DNA from: Marinicellulosiphila megalodicopiae
GTDB lineage: Bacteria; Pseudomonadota; Gammaproteobacteria; Pseudomonadales; Natronospirillaceae
Assembly: GCF_045862395.1 (NCBI RefSeq)
Contig: NZ_AP023087.1
Span: 3,410,001-3,474,000, forward strand
Length of the DNA: 64,000 nucleotides
Direction of reading: 5' to 3'
A program made the position numbers and the translations under genes. This document shows positions 50,587-60,068 of this stretch, piece by piece (within the stretch, counting starts at the first letter, position 1; the number at the start of each line of letters is the position of its first letter). The notes below the pieces were generated by a model, which saw only the letters and a program-made list of their open reading frames with translations, was not told the origin of the DNA and searched no databases.

Positions 50587-50615
50587 TTGACAAGCGTCAA
50601 TAAAATCCCTATATT
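50587..50615 (+). promoter_or_regulatory. Promoter of the tRNA-fMet cluster
   Basis: TTGACA and TATATT separated by 17 bases, followed by a GC-rich discriminator (ACGCCTCC), as expected for stable-RNA promoters under growth-rate control. Confidence 0.82.
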
Positions 50616-50662
50616 ACGCCTCCTCTTGAGAGCACAGCCTCTTAAAGAGTGCATATCGATGA

Positions 50663-50739
<77 letters not shown>

Positions 50740-50815
50740 ACTTTAAAATTAATCTTTTAAAGATGTAAAATGATTACTAACGTAATATTTTAACAAAATC
50801 GATATATTTAGATGA

Positions 50816-50891
<76 letters not shown>

Positions 50892-50892
<1 letters not shown>

Positions 50893-50914
50893 ACTTCTAA
50901 TTTCTTTAGAAGTT
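50892..50914 (+). terminator. Terminator after fMet copy 2
   Basis: AACTTCTAA and TTAGAAGTT arms around a five-base loop, then a short T-rich tail. The same hairpin recurs after copy 3 (about 51065-51087) and after the broken copy (about 51295-51317). Confidence 0.65.
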
Positions 50915-50988
50915 TCCAAGTTAGACAGTGAGTAAGTGATCGGTTGAGACATTTTTTATTTAAGATGATCAAGACAATATATAGATGA

Positions 50989-51065
<77 letters not shown>

Positions 51066-51419
51066 ACTTCTAATTTCTTTAGGAGTTTTCCAGATACACA
51101 TTCTTTTTGACAAAATACCAAAACACAAATCAAGACCATCATAATTTTTAACTGAATTAGTTTTTTTATCAGCTTAAATTAACAGTCGGGCTCGACTCTT
51201 TATTACCTTCTGAAGATCATAAGTTAAACGACAGGACGTCGCGAATGCAGAAAATGCAGGAGCAACTTTTCTGCCAAATCTTGCCCCCGCTACCAACTTC
51301 TAATTTCTTTAGAAGTTTCAGATACAAAATCTTTTTAATCTCAAAAAACCTATTCAAAAAACAAACGAAAAAAAAGCCCATCAATTAAAATCAATGAGCT
51401 TCAACGTTTTTATTATTTT
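51066..51419. other. Spacer between the tRNA cluster and the FleR-like gene
   Basis: Apart from the broken tRNA copy and repeated hairpins it is AT-rich and non-coding. A terminator for the minus-strand FleR-like gene lies at about 51367-51401 (AAGCTCAT and ATGGGCTT arms read on that strand, then a T run). Confidence 0.6.
51185..51295 (+). pseudogene. Broken fourth tRNA-fMet copy with an inserted palindromic segment
   Basis: GTCGGGCTC and later GATCATAAGTT echo the anticodon arm and T-arm of the fMet unit, and the 3' end CAAATCTTGCCCCCGCTACC with A is perfectly kept (51275-51295). Between them lies an unrelated segment with CGAC-AGGAC-GTCG (51229-51241) and GCAGAAAA facing TTTTCTGC (51247-51274). 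The 5' half is missing, so it cannot fold as a tRNA. It is best explained as a tRNA unit damaged by a REP-like insertion. Confidence 0.65.
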
Positions 51420-52886
51420 TTAATGTAGGGCAGATATCCGTTCGTCAACCTTCATACCTAAATCTCGCATTTTTGCTAATTTATAACGTAATGTCCTTGA
51501 TGAAATCCCCAATCGATCTGCCGCTTTTCCCTTACTGCCTCCCTCACTTTTTATTGCATCCAATATCAATTCGAATTCTTTATGCTTTAAATCCACACTT
51601 AAATTTTCTTCGCTATTAACCTGCTCTTGCACTGGTTCAAACGCCGCTGCTTCAAATTTATTTTCAAAATAAGGTTCATGGCTTGAATGAATTTCACCTC
51701 GAGCTGAGTGATCAACATTTTGCTGATCTTGAGCTTGGAATGCATTATAAGCTTGGTGCTGATTTAAACTTAACACCTCATCTTGCAATCCTAAATCATC
51801 AGCGGTAATTGATTGTCCACTTTGTAAAATCATCGCTCGTTGAATCGCATTATCTAACTCACGAATATTTCCAGGCCATTGATATGTGGTTAATAAACGT
51901 TGCGCACTATTATCAAAACTCACCATCGCTTTATGCATTTTTGCACAGATTTTTTTCAATATAAAATTCGCAATGGGAATGATATCTTCTTGGCGCTCAC
52001 GCAATGGTGCCCACTTCAATGGAAACACATTTAAACGATAATATAAATCTTCACGAAACTTATGTTCCGCCACATATTCTTTTAAATCTCGGTTAGTAGT
52101 TGCCAACACTCTTACATCTAATTCAATGGTTTTTCTGCCACCAATTCTTTCTACTTCACGCTCTTGCAACACACGCAATAATTTTGCCTGCAATCCAATT
52201 TCCATTTCTGAAATTTCATCAAGTAAAATCGTGCCGCCATTTGCTTGTTCAAACTTGCCGGGCATGGATTGATGCGCTCCGGTAAATGCGCCTTTTTCAT
52301 GACCAAACAAAGTCGCCTCCAACATATTTTCTGGAATGGCTGCACAGTTAATCGCAATAAACGGTTTATTTTTTCGATCAGAATACTGATGAATGTAACG
52401 CGCCAATACTTCTTTACCCGTACCCGACTCACCGCTAATTAAAATAGTAGAATCGGTTTTGGCTACTTTTTTAGCCATCATTAAACAACGCTGACTGCTT
52501 TGACTATAAGCAATGGGATCATCAAAATCCCCACTTGGCTGTCCTTGATATTTATTAATTAATGAAATCAGTTGATCAGATTTAAACGGTTTAATTAAAT
52601 AATCTACCGCACCTTCATGCATCGCTTGCACCGCTTTACTGACATCACCAAATGCTGTGGCTAACACAACCGGAATATCAGGACGTTTTTGTCGAATAAA
52701 TTGTAATAACTCATGCCCGTCAATGCCGGGCATATTGACATCCGTTACAACAAAGCTGGCTTGGTCTAATTTTACAATGGCTTCTTCACCACAAGACGCT
52801 TCTATACAATCAATGTTTGCAATGCTTAATGTATCCACTAATGCTTCGCGTAAATTATGATCGTCTTCCACTATTAATACTTTCAT
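51420..52886 (-). CDS. fleR: Sigma-54 response regulator, FleR/FlrC-like
   Basis: Protein of 488 residues. A receiver domain (1-115) with phosphoacceptor Asp in FVVTDVNMPGIDG (about 50) is followed by an AAA+ domain with GESGTGKE (about 155), the sigma-54 contact motif GAFTGA (about 200) and ILLDEISEME (about 222), a Gln-rich linker (about 375-440) and a C-terminal Fis-type HTH (GKAADRLGISSRTLRYKL, about 460-480). It is the partner of the overlapping kinase gene. The pair resembles polar-flagellum class III regulators, but no flagellar genes are in view, so the exact target set is inferred. Confidence 0.85.
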   Translation of the reverse strand: MKVLIVEDDHNLREALVDTLSIANIDCIEASCGEEAIVKLDQASFVVTDVNMPGIDGHELLQFIRQKRPDIPVVLATAFGDVSKAVQAMHEGAVDYLIKPFKSDQLISLINKYQGQPSGDFDDPIAYSQSSQRCLMMAKKVAKTDSTILISGESGTGKEVLARYIHQYSDRKNKPFIAINCAAIPENMLEATLFGHEKGAFTGAHQSMPGKFEQANGGTILLDEISEMEIGLQAKLLRVLQEREVERIGGRKTIELDVRVLATTNRDLKEYVAEHKFREDLYYRLNVFPLKWAPLRERQEDIIPIANFILKKICAKMHKAMVSFDNSAQRLLTTYQWPGNIRELDNAIQRAMILQSGQSITADDLGLQDEVLSLNQHQAYNAFQAQDQQNVDHSARGEIHSSHEPYFENKFEAAAFEPVQEQVNSEENLSVDLKHKEFELILDAIKSEGGSKGKAADRLGISSRTLRYKLAKMRDLGMKVDERISALH

Positions 52887-54103
52887 GCAGATTCTCCTAC
52901 CATGGGTAATGTAATGATAAATTCACAACCAACTTCATGATTACAAACTTGAATATCGCCTTTATGAGCAGTGATAATTGCTTTTACCACTGCCAATCCT
53001 AATCCTGTTCCCTGTGACTTAGTTGTAAAAAACGGTTCAAATATTTTACTGATTTTTTCTTTTTTAATACCTTCGCCGTTATCTTTTACATGCACTTCTA
53101 ATTCATTATTTTTTGCAATAAAATCCACATCAATAATACAGTCAGACATTTTTGCCTCACATGCATTATTAAGTAAATTGCTAATAGCGCTTACTAGCGA
53201 TTCTTGATTGCATTGCAAATAACAATTATTCATATTATGCGTCACACGAATTTTACAATCGTGATTTAGTTTTATATCTCCTGCTGACTGCTCAATTAAA
53301 TAACCTAAATATCCACTAGAAACTTCATCCACTAATTGAATTTCGCCACGCACAAAAATAAGCATGTCTTGAATTTGTTGTTCGATATGAGATAAACGAT
53401 TTTGAATTTTTCCCGCGAATTTCTGGGTTAATTCTTTTGATAAGGATTCTTGACTTAAATTGCCTGCGTATAACATCGCAGCAGAAAGCGGGGTACGAAT
53501 TTGATGCGCTAATGACGCCACCATTTGCCCCATTTCACTTAAGCGTTTATGATGATTAACTTTTTCTTGTAAGGCGCGAGTTTCTGTTTGATCCGTAATT
53601 AATATTAATTGTCCGTCTTCGCCTAATGAGCAGGTTGCCACTGAAACTAATTTGCCATCTCTTAAAGAAATTTCATGACCATCATTTTTTTGTGGTTGAA
53701 AGCATTGCAAGATTACTTTTGACCAGGGCAGATTAACTAATTGAGTTTGTGGTTCATCCAACAAACCTGCAATCAGTTTATCGGCAGCCAAATTACTTCG
53801 CATGATTCGACCCATTTTATCAATCACAACAACGGCGGCGGGTAAAATTTGCAACAAACTTTCAAGCTGTTCTGCCAGCATTTCTTTTTCTGACAACTCT
53901 TGCATTCGTTGCTCAGAAACCGTTGCCAGCTCACCTGAAAGTTCGATCACTTTAGATTCTAAAACTTGATAAGAATTAGAAAGCTGGGCACTCATTTTAT
54001 TGAAGGTCTCAAATGCATCATGTAGCTGATCTACATTGTTATGAGATTTTGTTGTTTCTATCGCAAAAGCCGTTGCCATATTACCATCCAATTTGTTTGA
54101 CAA
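52883..54103 (-). CDS. fleS: Sensor histidine kinase, FleS/FlrB-like
   Basis: Soluble kinase of 406 residues. A coiled-coil N-terminus (about 40-85) leads to a PAS domain (about 85-175, LPAAVVVIDKMGRIMRSNLA), the phosphoacceptor His in MVASLAHQIRTPLSAAMLYA (about 200), and an ATPase domain (NLLNNACEA, DNGEGI, GTGLGLAVVKAI; about 290-400). The His box pattern is that of FleS/FlrB. The gene overlaps the FleR-like gene by four bases (ATGA), so the two are translationally coupled. No membrane segment is present, so it senses a cytoplasmic cue. Confidence 0.85.
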   Translation of the reverse strand: MSNKLDGNMATAFAIETTKSHNNVDQLHDAFETFNKMSAQLSNSYQVLESKVIELSGELATVSEQRMQELSEKEMLAEQLESLLQILPAAVVVIDKMGRIMRSNLAADKLIAGLLDEPQTQLVNLPWSKVILQCFQPQKNDGHEISLRDGKLVSVATCSLGEDGQLILITDQTETRALQEKVNHHKRLSEMGQMVASLAHQIRTPLSAAMLYAGNLSQESLSKELTQKFAGKIQNRLSHIEQQIQDMLIFVRGEIQLVDEVSSGYLGYLIEQSAGDIKLNHDCKIRVTHNMNNCYLQCNQESLVSAISNLLNNACEAKMSDCIIDVDFIAKNNELEVHVKDNGEGIKKEKISKIFEPFFTTKSQGTGLGLAVVKAIITAHKGDIQVCNHEVGCEFIITLPMVGESA

Positions 54104-54218
54104 AATTTTGAACCTTGTCGGTCTGGTTGAGGTAAAAGCAATGGCAGTGCCAAGTAAAATTGGAAGTTTGAATTACATTAATTTACAAAGAAGGGATTTC
54201 TAGACTAACCTGCCAAAA

Positions 54219-56045
54219 CTAAGCACTGTGCAGGTGATCATAAATGGTTTGAGCGAGTTTTTTGGACACACCATCAACACTTGATAAATCATTTAAGCTG
54301 ACGGTTTTCATATTTGGCACACTGCCAAAACGACGTAAAAGCGCTTTTTTTCTGGCAGCTCCGATTCCTGGAATATCATCAAGCGCAGAAGTGACTCTTT
54401 GTTTGTCCCGTTGTTTACGATGTTTTGTGATGGCAAATCGATGGGATTCATCACGAATATGCTGAATTAAATGCAAGGCTGGATTGTGAGTTTCGATCTG
54501 AATAATATGGTCGGTATCTTGCCAAAATAATGTTTCAAATCCGGGTTTTCGAGTGACTCCTTTTGCCACAGCCAAAATAGCCATTGTTGAAATACCCAAA
54601 TCTTCGAGCACCTCATTGGCCATATTCATTTGCCCTTTACCACCATCCACCAACAAAATATCTGGCAACGGCTTGTCTTCTTTTAATAAACGCGTGTAAC
54701 GTCTTGTGATGGCTTGTCGCATCGCGCCAACATCATCACCTTTAGTTACGCCTTCAATATTAAAACTTCTGTAATGTTTTTTAGCTGGACCTTGAGAATC
54801 AAAAACCACACAACTGGCAACGGTTGCCTCACCATGGGAATGAGAAATATCAAAACATTCCATATGTTGCGGCGCTTGATTTAAACCTAATGACACTCTT
54901 AAGGATTCAAATCGATCAAAGATGGTTTGTTTTTGACTGATCTTAAATGAAAGCTGTTCTTTTGCATTGGTGGTCGCTAAATCAATCCACTTTTGATTTA
55001 AGCCTCGCGCCTGACTTTGTATTTTGCATTTTGCTAAACGCTTTTCAGTAAGCGCTGCACTTAAACTTTGCGCATCATCGATTGGATGATTTAACAAAAT
55101 TAAACCGGGCACTTCATGAGTGGTATTTAACAAATAAAATTGCGCCAAAAAATGCAACATTACAGAAGCAGCATCGCTTTCAATTCCTAATTTTGGAAAA
55201 AACGACTTACTGCCCAACATGCGACCCTGTCTGACACTCATAAAATGAATGCAGCTGCCTTTGTCATTTAACTCAATAGCGAAGATATCCACATTACCTT
55301 CTTTACCCGCCACAAATTGCTGGTCATGCACCTTTTGCACAACCATCATTTGATCGCGAATTTGAGCAGCTTGCTCAAAGTTCAAATCCATTGCGGCTTG
55401 TTCCATCTCACCATTTAGTTGAGTAATAATTAAATCACTTTTACCAGACAAAAAGTCTTTGGTCATTTCAACGTCTTTTGCGTATTCCTCTTTAGAAATA
55501 TAATCCACACAAGGCGCTTTGCATCGTTTAATTTGATATTGCAAACAAGGCCTGGCTCGATGGGCAAATACACTGTCTTCGCATTGACGTAATTTAAACG
55601 TTCGCTGCATTAACGACAAACTTTCTCGAACCGCTAATGCGCTTGGAAACGGACCAAAAAAATCGCCTTTTTTCTTTTTTGCCCCACGATGAATAAATAA
55701 ACCAGGAGATTCGTGCTTTGTGGATAAGAAAATATAAGGATAGGATTTATCGTCCACCAATAAAATATTATAGGGCGGACGATGGGTATTGATTAATGTG
55801 TGTTCAAGTAATAACGCTTCGGTTTCACTATGAGTGAGCGTCACTTCAATACTTTGAATTTTATTAACCAGCGCCACGGTTTTATTATTTAATCCGCTCG
55901 CCCGAAAATAACTCGACACTCTGTTTTTTAAATTTTTGGCTTTACCCACATACAATAATTTCCCTTCATCATCAAACATACGATAAACACCAGGTTTATG
56001 AGTAAGATGCGTTAAAAAGGATTTATGATCGAAGGCTTTAGTCAT
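54219..56045 (-). CDS. uvrC: Excinuclease ABC subunit C
   Basis: Protein of 608 residues, the E. coli length (610). Its N-terminal GIY-YIG nuclease domain (about 10-95, with GVYRMFDDEGKLLYVGKAKN) makes the 3' incision, a UVR motif (about 200-235) contacts UvrB, the middle RNase H-like domain (about 380-540) has ECFDISHSHGEATVASCVVF and LLVDGGKGQMNMA, and two helix-hairpin-helix motifs close the protein (about 550-608). It lies 22 bases downstream of the uvrY gene, the classic gacA/uvrY-uvrC linkage. Confidence 0.98.
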   Translation of the reverse strand: MTKAFDHKSFLTHLTHKPGVYRMFDDEGKLLYVGKAKNLKNRVSSYFRASGLNNKTVALVNKIQSIEVTLTHSETEALLLEHTLINTHRPPYNILLVDDKSYPYIFLSTKHESPGLFIHRGAKKKKGDFFGPFPSALAVRESLSLMQRTFKLRQCEDSVFAHRARPCLQYQIKRCKAPCVDYISKEEYAKDVEMTKDFLSGKSDLIITQLNGEMEQAAMDLNFEQAAQIRDQMMVVQKVHDQQFVAGKEGNVDIFAIELNDKGSCIHFMSVRQGRMLGSKSFFPKLGIESDAASVMLHFLAQFYLLNTTHEVPGLILLNHPIDDAQSLSAALTEKRLAKCKIQSQARGLNQKWIDLATTNAKEQLSFKISQKQTIFDRFESLRVSLGLNQAPQHMECFDISHSHGEATVASCVVFDSQGPAKKHYRSFNIEGVTKGDDVGAMRQAITRRYTRLLKEDKPLPDILLVDGGKGQMNMANEVLEDLGISTMAILAVAKGVTRKPGFETLFWQDTDHIIQIETHNPALHLIQHIRDESHRFAITKHRKQRDKQRVTSALDDIPGIGAARKKALLRRFGSVPNMKTVSLNDLSSVDGVSKKLAQTIYDHLHSA

Positions 56046-56067
56046 TGAGTGTCTTTATTTTTTGCAT

Positions 56068-56727
56068 TTAATCGATACAAAGATTTTTAACATCAATAAC
56101 ATTATGACGTACGGCTAATAACGTCAGCTCAACATCACTATCTATATCAAGTTTTTCAAACATTCTGTAACGATAAGAATTAACGGTTTTTGGACTTAAA
56201 CAAAGTTTATCGGCAATTTCAGCGCATTTTTTACATTGAAAAATCAACATTGCGATTTGCAATTCTCTCTCCGACAATTGATCAAATGGGTTCGCTTCAA
56301 CACTGTGTTCAGTCAACGACGAAATTGCAATTTTTTGTGCAATTTCAGGACTAATATAAGTACCATTATTTACAACTTCTCTAATGGCACGCACCATTTC
56401 TTCGACAGAAGCACCTTTTGAAAGGTATCCACTTGCGCCAGATTTAAGCATCGAGATTGCCAATGGATCATCATTCAGGCCCGAAATTACAATAATTTTA
56501 GCATCGACATTAAGCTCATCAATCATTCTTGTGGCTTCAATACCACCTAATCCTGGCATTTGAATATCCATTAAAAATACATCAACCGCTAATGTTTTTG
56601 CTAATTCAACGGCTTGCTCACCATTACAACATTCACCGACCACTTCAAGTTCTGCTACGTCTTCCAATAAACGCCGTATACCAAAACGAACGACATCATG
56701 ATCATCTACTATGACAACTTTTATCAT
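56068..56727 (-). CDS. uvrY: LuxR/NarL-type response regulator UvrY/GacA
   Basis: Protein of 219 residues. The receiver domain (1-125) has the acidic pair VDDHD and phosphoacceptor Asp in VFLMDIQMPG (about 54). The LuxR-type HTH (about 150-210) has the consensus LSERELQIAML, CAEIADKLCLSPKTVNSYRYRMFEKL. Adjacency to uvrC is the main reason for the name. In relatives it acts with the BarA/GacS kinase to turn on Csr small RNAs that control carbon storage; a link to the nearby glycogen genes is plausible but not shown. Confidence 0.93.
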   Translation of the reverse strand: MIKVVIVDDHDVVRFGIRRLLEDVAELEVVGECCNGEQAVELAKTLAVDVFLMDIQMPGLGGIEATRMIDELNVDAKIIVISGLNDDPLAISMLKSGASGYLSKGASVEEMVRAIREVVNNGTYISPEIAQKIAISSLTEHSVEANPFDQLSERELQIAMLIFQCKKCAEIADKLCLSPKTVNSYRYRMFEKLDIDSDVELTLLAVRHNVIDVKNLCID

Positions 56728-56860
56728 TTGAACTGCCTTATTTAATACATCACTAGCTTATCTAATTTTGGCCTCTAACGGTAGATTTCACGTCAAATTA
56801 AATTTATTGACTATACTAAATGTAACTCTTTAATAGCATATGACAAAAAGGCACCCGATT

Positions 56861-57013
56861 ATGAAATTAAAATTTCTACTATTTATATTGATTATTGCTG
56901 GTATTGTTGCCGCGATGCTTTATTTTGAGGGTAAACGAGAACCCGTTAAATTCTCTGAGGTGTTTTTTTCTCAAACAAACTCTCCTAAATCAGCATCACC
57001 CTCCAACAGTTAA
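56861..57013 (+). CDS. Small single-helix membrane protein
   Basis: A 50-residue reading frame with AAGG upstream of the ATG. The N-terminus KLKFLLFILIIAGIVAAMLY is one membrane helix, followed by a charged EGKREPVKF segment and a Ser-rich tail. It is divergent from uvrY. Length, ribosome site and composition favour a real small protein. No family was recognised. Confidence 0.55.
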   Translation: MKLKFLLFILIIAGIVAAMLYFEGKREPVKFSEVFFSQTNSPKSASPSNS

Positions 57014-57233
57014 GTGCCCTGCCTAGCCATTATTTATATATTTTGAGTACTAATTAAATAATCTCACCTATTTTCTTTAAATCGTTTCACTTCTCTAGTT
57101 ACTTTTGGTTACACTAACCTCCAATCTTTCAACTTTATTCAATAAAGCTGGCAAACATCATAATTGTATTTTAAGTGCGCCAGAAATACAGAAAAATAAT
57201 TATTAGACTTAATCAGTCATTTAGGGGAAATAT

Positions 57234-58463
57234 ATGTCAGGCATTTTATCCATGATTCTTGCGGGCGGTGAAGGCTCTCGTCTTAGCCCACTTACCTCAA
57301 TCCGAGCTAAACCAGCCGTGCCTTTTGGTGGTAATTATCGAATCATCGACTTTGTATTAAATAATTTTGTAAACTCAGATTTACTACAAATTTACGTTCT
57401 GACTCAATATAAATCCCATTCATTAATGAAACATCTTTCTAAGGCTTGGCGAGTAACAGGCTTAACTAATCGATTTATTGATGCGATTCCAGCTTCAATG
57501 CAAACAGGTAAACATTGGTACCAAGGTACTGCTGATGCAATTTATCAAAACATTCATTTAATTGAATCCGTTGACCCTGAAGTGGTTTGTGTATTTGGTG
57601 GTGACCATATCTATAAAATGGACATTCGCCAGATGGTTCGTTTCCATAATAAAACCAAAGCGAAATTAACCGTTGCAGCAATCCCAGTACATATTAGCCA
57701 AGCGCATCATTACGGCATTATTGAAGTAGATGAAAACTGGAAAATGATCGGATTTATTGAAAAACCCACAACCAACCCAAAAACGATTCCAGGTTCTGAC
57801 GACATGGTTTTAGCCTCAATGGGCAACTATGTGTTTGATGCACCAACGCTGGTTACTTCTTTAAAAGAAGACGCCGCAGAAAATGATTCACTTCATGATT
57901 TTGGCCACAACATCATTCCAAAGTTATACGAAAAAGGTGAAGTGTTTGTTTATGACTTCTCTCAAAATACCATTCGTGGCGAAAGCGAAACGTCAAAAGG
58001 TTACTGGAGAGACGTAGGTACAATCGAAAGTTACTACGAAGCAAACATGGATTTAATCAGTACAGCCCCACCGTTTGATTTATACAACCGTTACTGGCCT
58101 CTACGCTCGTACCACCCATCTTTGCCACCTGCTAAGTTTGTACACGATGAAAAAAATCGTACAGGCCAAGCCATTTCCTCAATGGTTGCATCGGGCTCAA
58201 TTATTTCTGGCGCCATCGTACATAAATCCGTAATTGGTTATAACGTTCATGTTCACTCACACTCTTATGTAGATCAGTCTGTGATTATGGGTAACAACGA
58301 TATTGGTCAAGGTTGTCGTATTCGTCGTGCCATTATTGATAAAAACGTCACCATTGCGCCAAATACAATTATTGGCGAAGATCCGGTACAAGATCGTGAA
58401 CGCTTCCACGTTTCTGAAGACGGGATTGTAGTTATCCCTAAAGGAGCGCGCATTGGATTCTAA
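57234..58463 (+). CDS. glgC: Glucose-1-phosphate adenylyltransferase
   Basis: Enzyme of 409 residues that makes ADP-glucose, the donor for glycogen. The N-terminal nucleotidyltransferase motif AGGEGSRLSPLT and the regulatory and substrate-binding segment RAKPAVPFGGNYRIIDF follow within the first 45 residues. The catalytic Asp lies in VFGGDHIYKMD (about 122) and the C-terminal left-handed beta-helix is visible from about 290. A strong TTAGGGGA ribosome site precedes the ATG. It overlaps glgA by 11 bases, so a two-gene ADP-glucose operon is clear. No glgB or glgP is in the window. Confidence 0.97.
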   Translation: MSGILSMILAGGEGSRLSPLTSIRAKPAVPFGGNYRIIDFVLNNFVNSDLLQIYVLTQYKSHSLMKHLSKAWRVTGLTNRFIDAIPASMQTGKHWYQGTADAIYQNIHLIESVDPEVVCVFGGDHIYKMDIRQMVRFHNKTKAKLTVAAIPVHISQAHHYGIIEVDENWKMIGFIEKPTTNPKTIPGSDDMVLASMGNYVFDAPTLVTSLKEDAAENDSLHDFGHNIIPKLYEKGEVFVYDFSQNTIRGESETSKGYWRDVGTIESYYEANMDLISTAPPFDLYNRYWPLRSYHPSLPPAKFVHDEKNRTGQAISSMVASGSIISGAIVHKSVIGYNVHVHSHSYVDQSVIMGNNDIGQGCRIRRAIIDKNVTIAPNTIIGEDPVQDRERFHVSEDGIVVIPKGARIGF

Positions 58464-59904
58464 GCCTTTAAATATATTATTTCTCGCATCGGAAATTGAA
58501 GGCTTTGTCAAAACAGGGGGGCTGGCTGATGTCGGTCGCGCCCTTCCAGAAGAATTAGCAAAACTCGGGCACAACCTTTGTACCTGTCTTCCATATTATT
58601 CAAAAGTAGATCAACAATATAAAAATCAGACACCGATTACGTTTGATTTTTTATTAAATCATTACGACCGATATTTTGTTAAAGCTTATTTAGTTAATAA
58701 AAATGGCGTTAATTTTTATTTACTCGAACATGATTTTTTTGATCGCGATGGAATTTATGACGACGGCTACCAAGCTTACGAAGATAACATGCTACGTTTT
58801 GCTTTCTTTTCAAAAGCCTGTTTAGAATTAGCTAAAAAAATTAATTTTCAACCAGAAATAGTTCACGCAAATGATTGGCAAACTGCATTAGCGCCCTTTT
58901 ATTTAAAAGAGCATTATCAATTTGATGCGTTTTTTACTCATAGTAAAAGTGTATTAACCATTCACAATGGCGCTTATCAAGGCAAAGCACATGCTCGTTG
59001 GTTACATGCAACCGGCATTAATAGTATATTTTTTGAACCTAATGTATTTGAAGATTACGGCGATTTAAATATGTTAAAAGGTGGCATTCACTTCGCTGAT
59101 AAAGTGAATAGTGTAAGTATTGGGTATACTCAAGAACTAAGACAACCAGAAACGGGCCATGGATTGCATGAATATTTTGTAAAAAAAGGCACGGATTTAT
59201 CCGGCATTACAAACGGTTGTGATTATGGCACTTGGGATCCATCAACGGACCCTTCTTTAATTGCAAATTTTGATTTAGGAAACATCACGGGTAAACATAA
59301 ATGCAAAGCGCATTTACAAACAAGCCTTGGTCTACCTGTCATCAAAAATATTCCTCTATTTGTGAATATTTCACGCTTAACGGATCAAAAAGGACATCAT
59401 TTTTTAATCCCTGCCTTGCGCGAATTTTTAAACAACCCCGTACAAATTGCCGTTTTAGGATCAGGCGATCCTGCGTTATGCGCACAACTTGTGCAATTGC
59501 AAAACGACTTCCCTGATAAATTCCATTTTACCAATGGTTACAGCGAAGCCTTATCCCATCAAATGGAAGCGGCGGGTGATTATTTCATTATGCCAAGTGT
59601 GTTTGAGCCTTGTGGTTTGAACCAAATCTATTCGATGCGTTACGGCACACTACCTATCGTACGATCAACAGGTGGCCTAAAAGATACTGTTATTGCACTT
59701 GATGACAGTAACGACAAAATAGCCACTGGCCTTGCCTTCGAAAATTGCGAAGTCAGTGAGTGTCTAGATGCACTTAACCGAGCCAATCAATTATATTACG
59801 ACACACCGGTTGTATATAAACGATTACAACGTTCTGGATTTAAGAAACGTTTTACTTGGGAAGACGCATGTAAAGAATACGAAGCATTGTATGAACAAGC
59901 CTAA
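58453..59904 (+). CDS. glgA: Glycogen synthase (ADP-glucose)
   Basis: GT5-family glycosyltransferase of 483 residues. The KTGGLADV motif for ADP-glucose binding is near the N-terminus, HANDWQTALAPF lies near 140, and the C-terminal Rossmann domain carries PSVFEPCGLNQIYSMRYG (about 378-396). The start is a TTG at 58453, inside glgC, with AAAGGAG six bases upstream; there is no ATG until deep inside the conserved domain. It takes ADP-glucose from GlgC and extends alpha-1,4 glucan chains. A terminator follows. Confidence 0.96.
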   Translation: MDSKPLNILFLASEIEGFVKTGGLADVGRALPEELAKLGHNLCTCLPYYSKVDQQYKNQTPITFDFLLNHYDRYFVKAYLVNKNGVNFYLLEHDFFDRDGIYDDGYQAYEDNMLRFAFFSKACLELAKKINFQPEIVHANDWQTALAPFYLKEHYQFDAFFTHSKSVLTIHNGAYQGKAHARWLHATGINSIFFEPNVFEDYGDLNMLKGGIHFADKVNSVSIGYTQELRQPETGHGLHEYFVKKGTDLSGITNGCDYGTWDPSTDPSLIANFDLGNITGKHKCKAHLQTSLGLPVIKNIPLFVNISRLTDQKGHHFLIPALREFLNNPVQIAVLGSGDPALCAQLVQLQNDFPDKFHFTNGYSEALSHQMEAAGDYFIMPSVFEPCGLNQIYSMRYGTLPIVRSTGGLKDTVIALDDSNDKIATGLAFENCEVSECLDALNRANQLYYDTPVVYKRLQRSGFKKRFTWEDACKEYEALYEQA

Positions 59905-59910
59905 AATAAA

Positions 59911-59937
59911 AAAACCGCTTAATCGCGGTTTTTTTAT
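59911..59937 (+). terminator. Terminator of glgCA
   Basis: AAAACCGC-TTAATC-GCGGTTTT followed by a run of T. Confidence 0.9.
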
Positions 59938-60068
59938 TAAAAGATTATGCATCTATTCAGCACAATCCGTAACTGTTCAGATTGCGATTGGCAATATACT
60001 CCTGCATTGCTCTAATAAACTACTTGTATCGATCAATTTTTTTAGGGGGAGCATAAGTTACAAAATTA

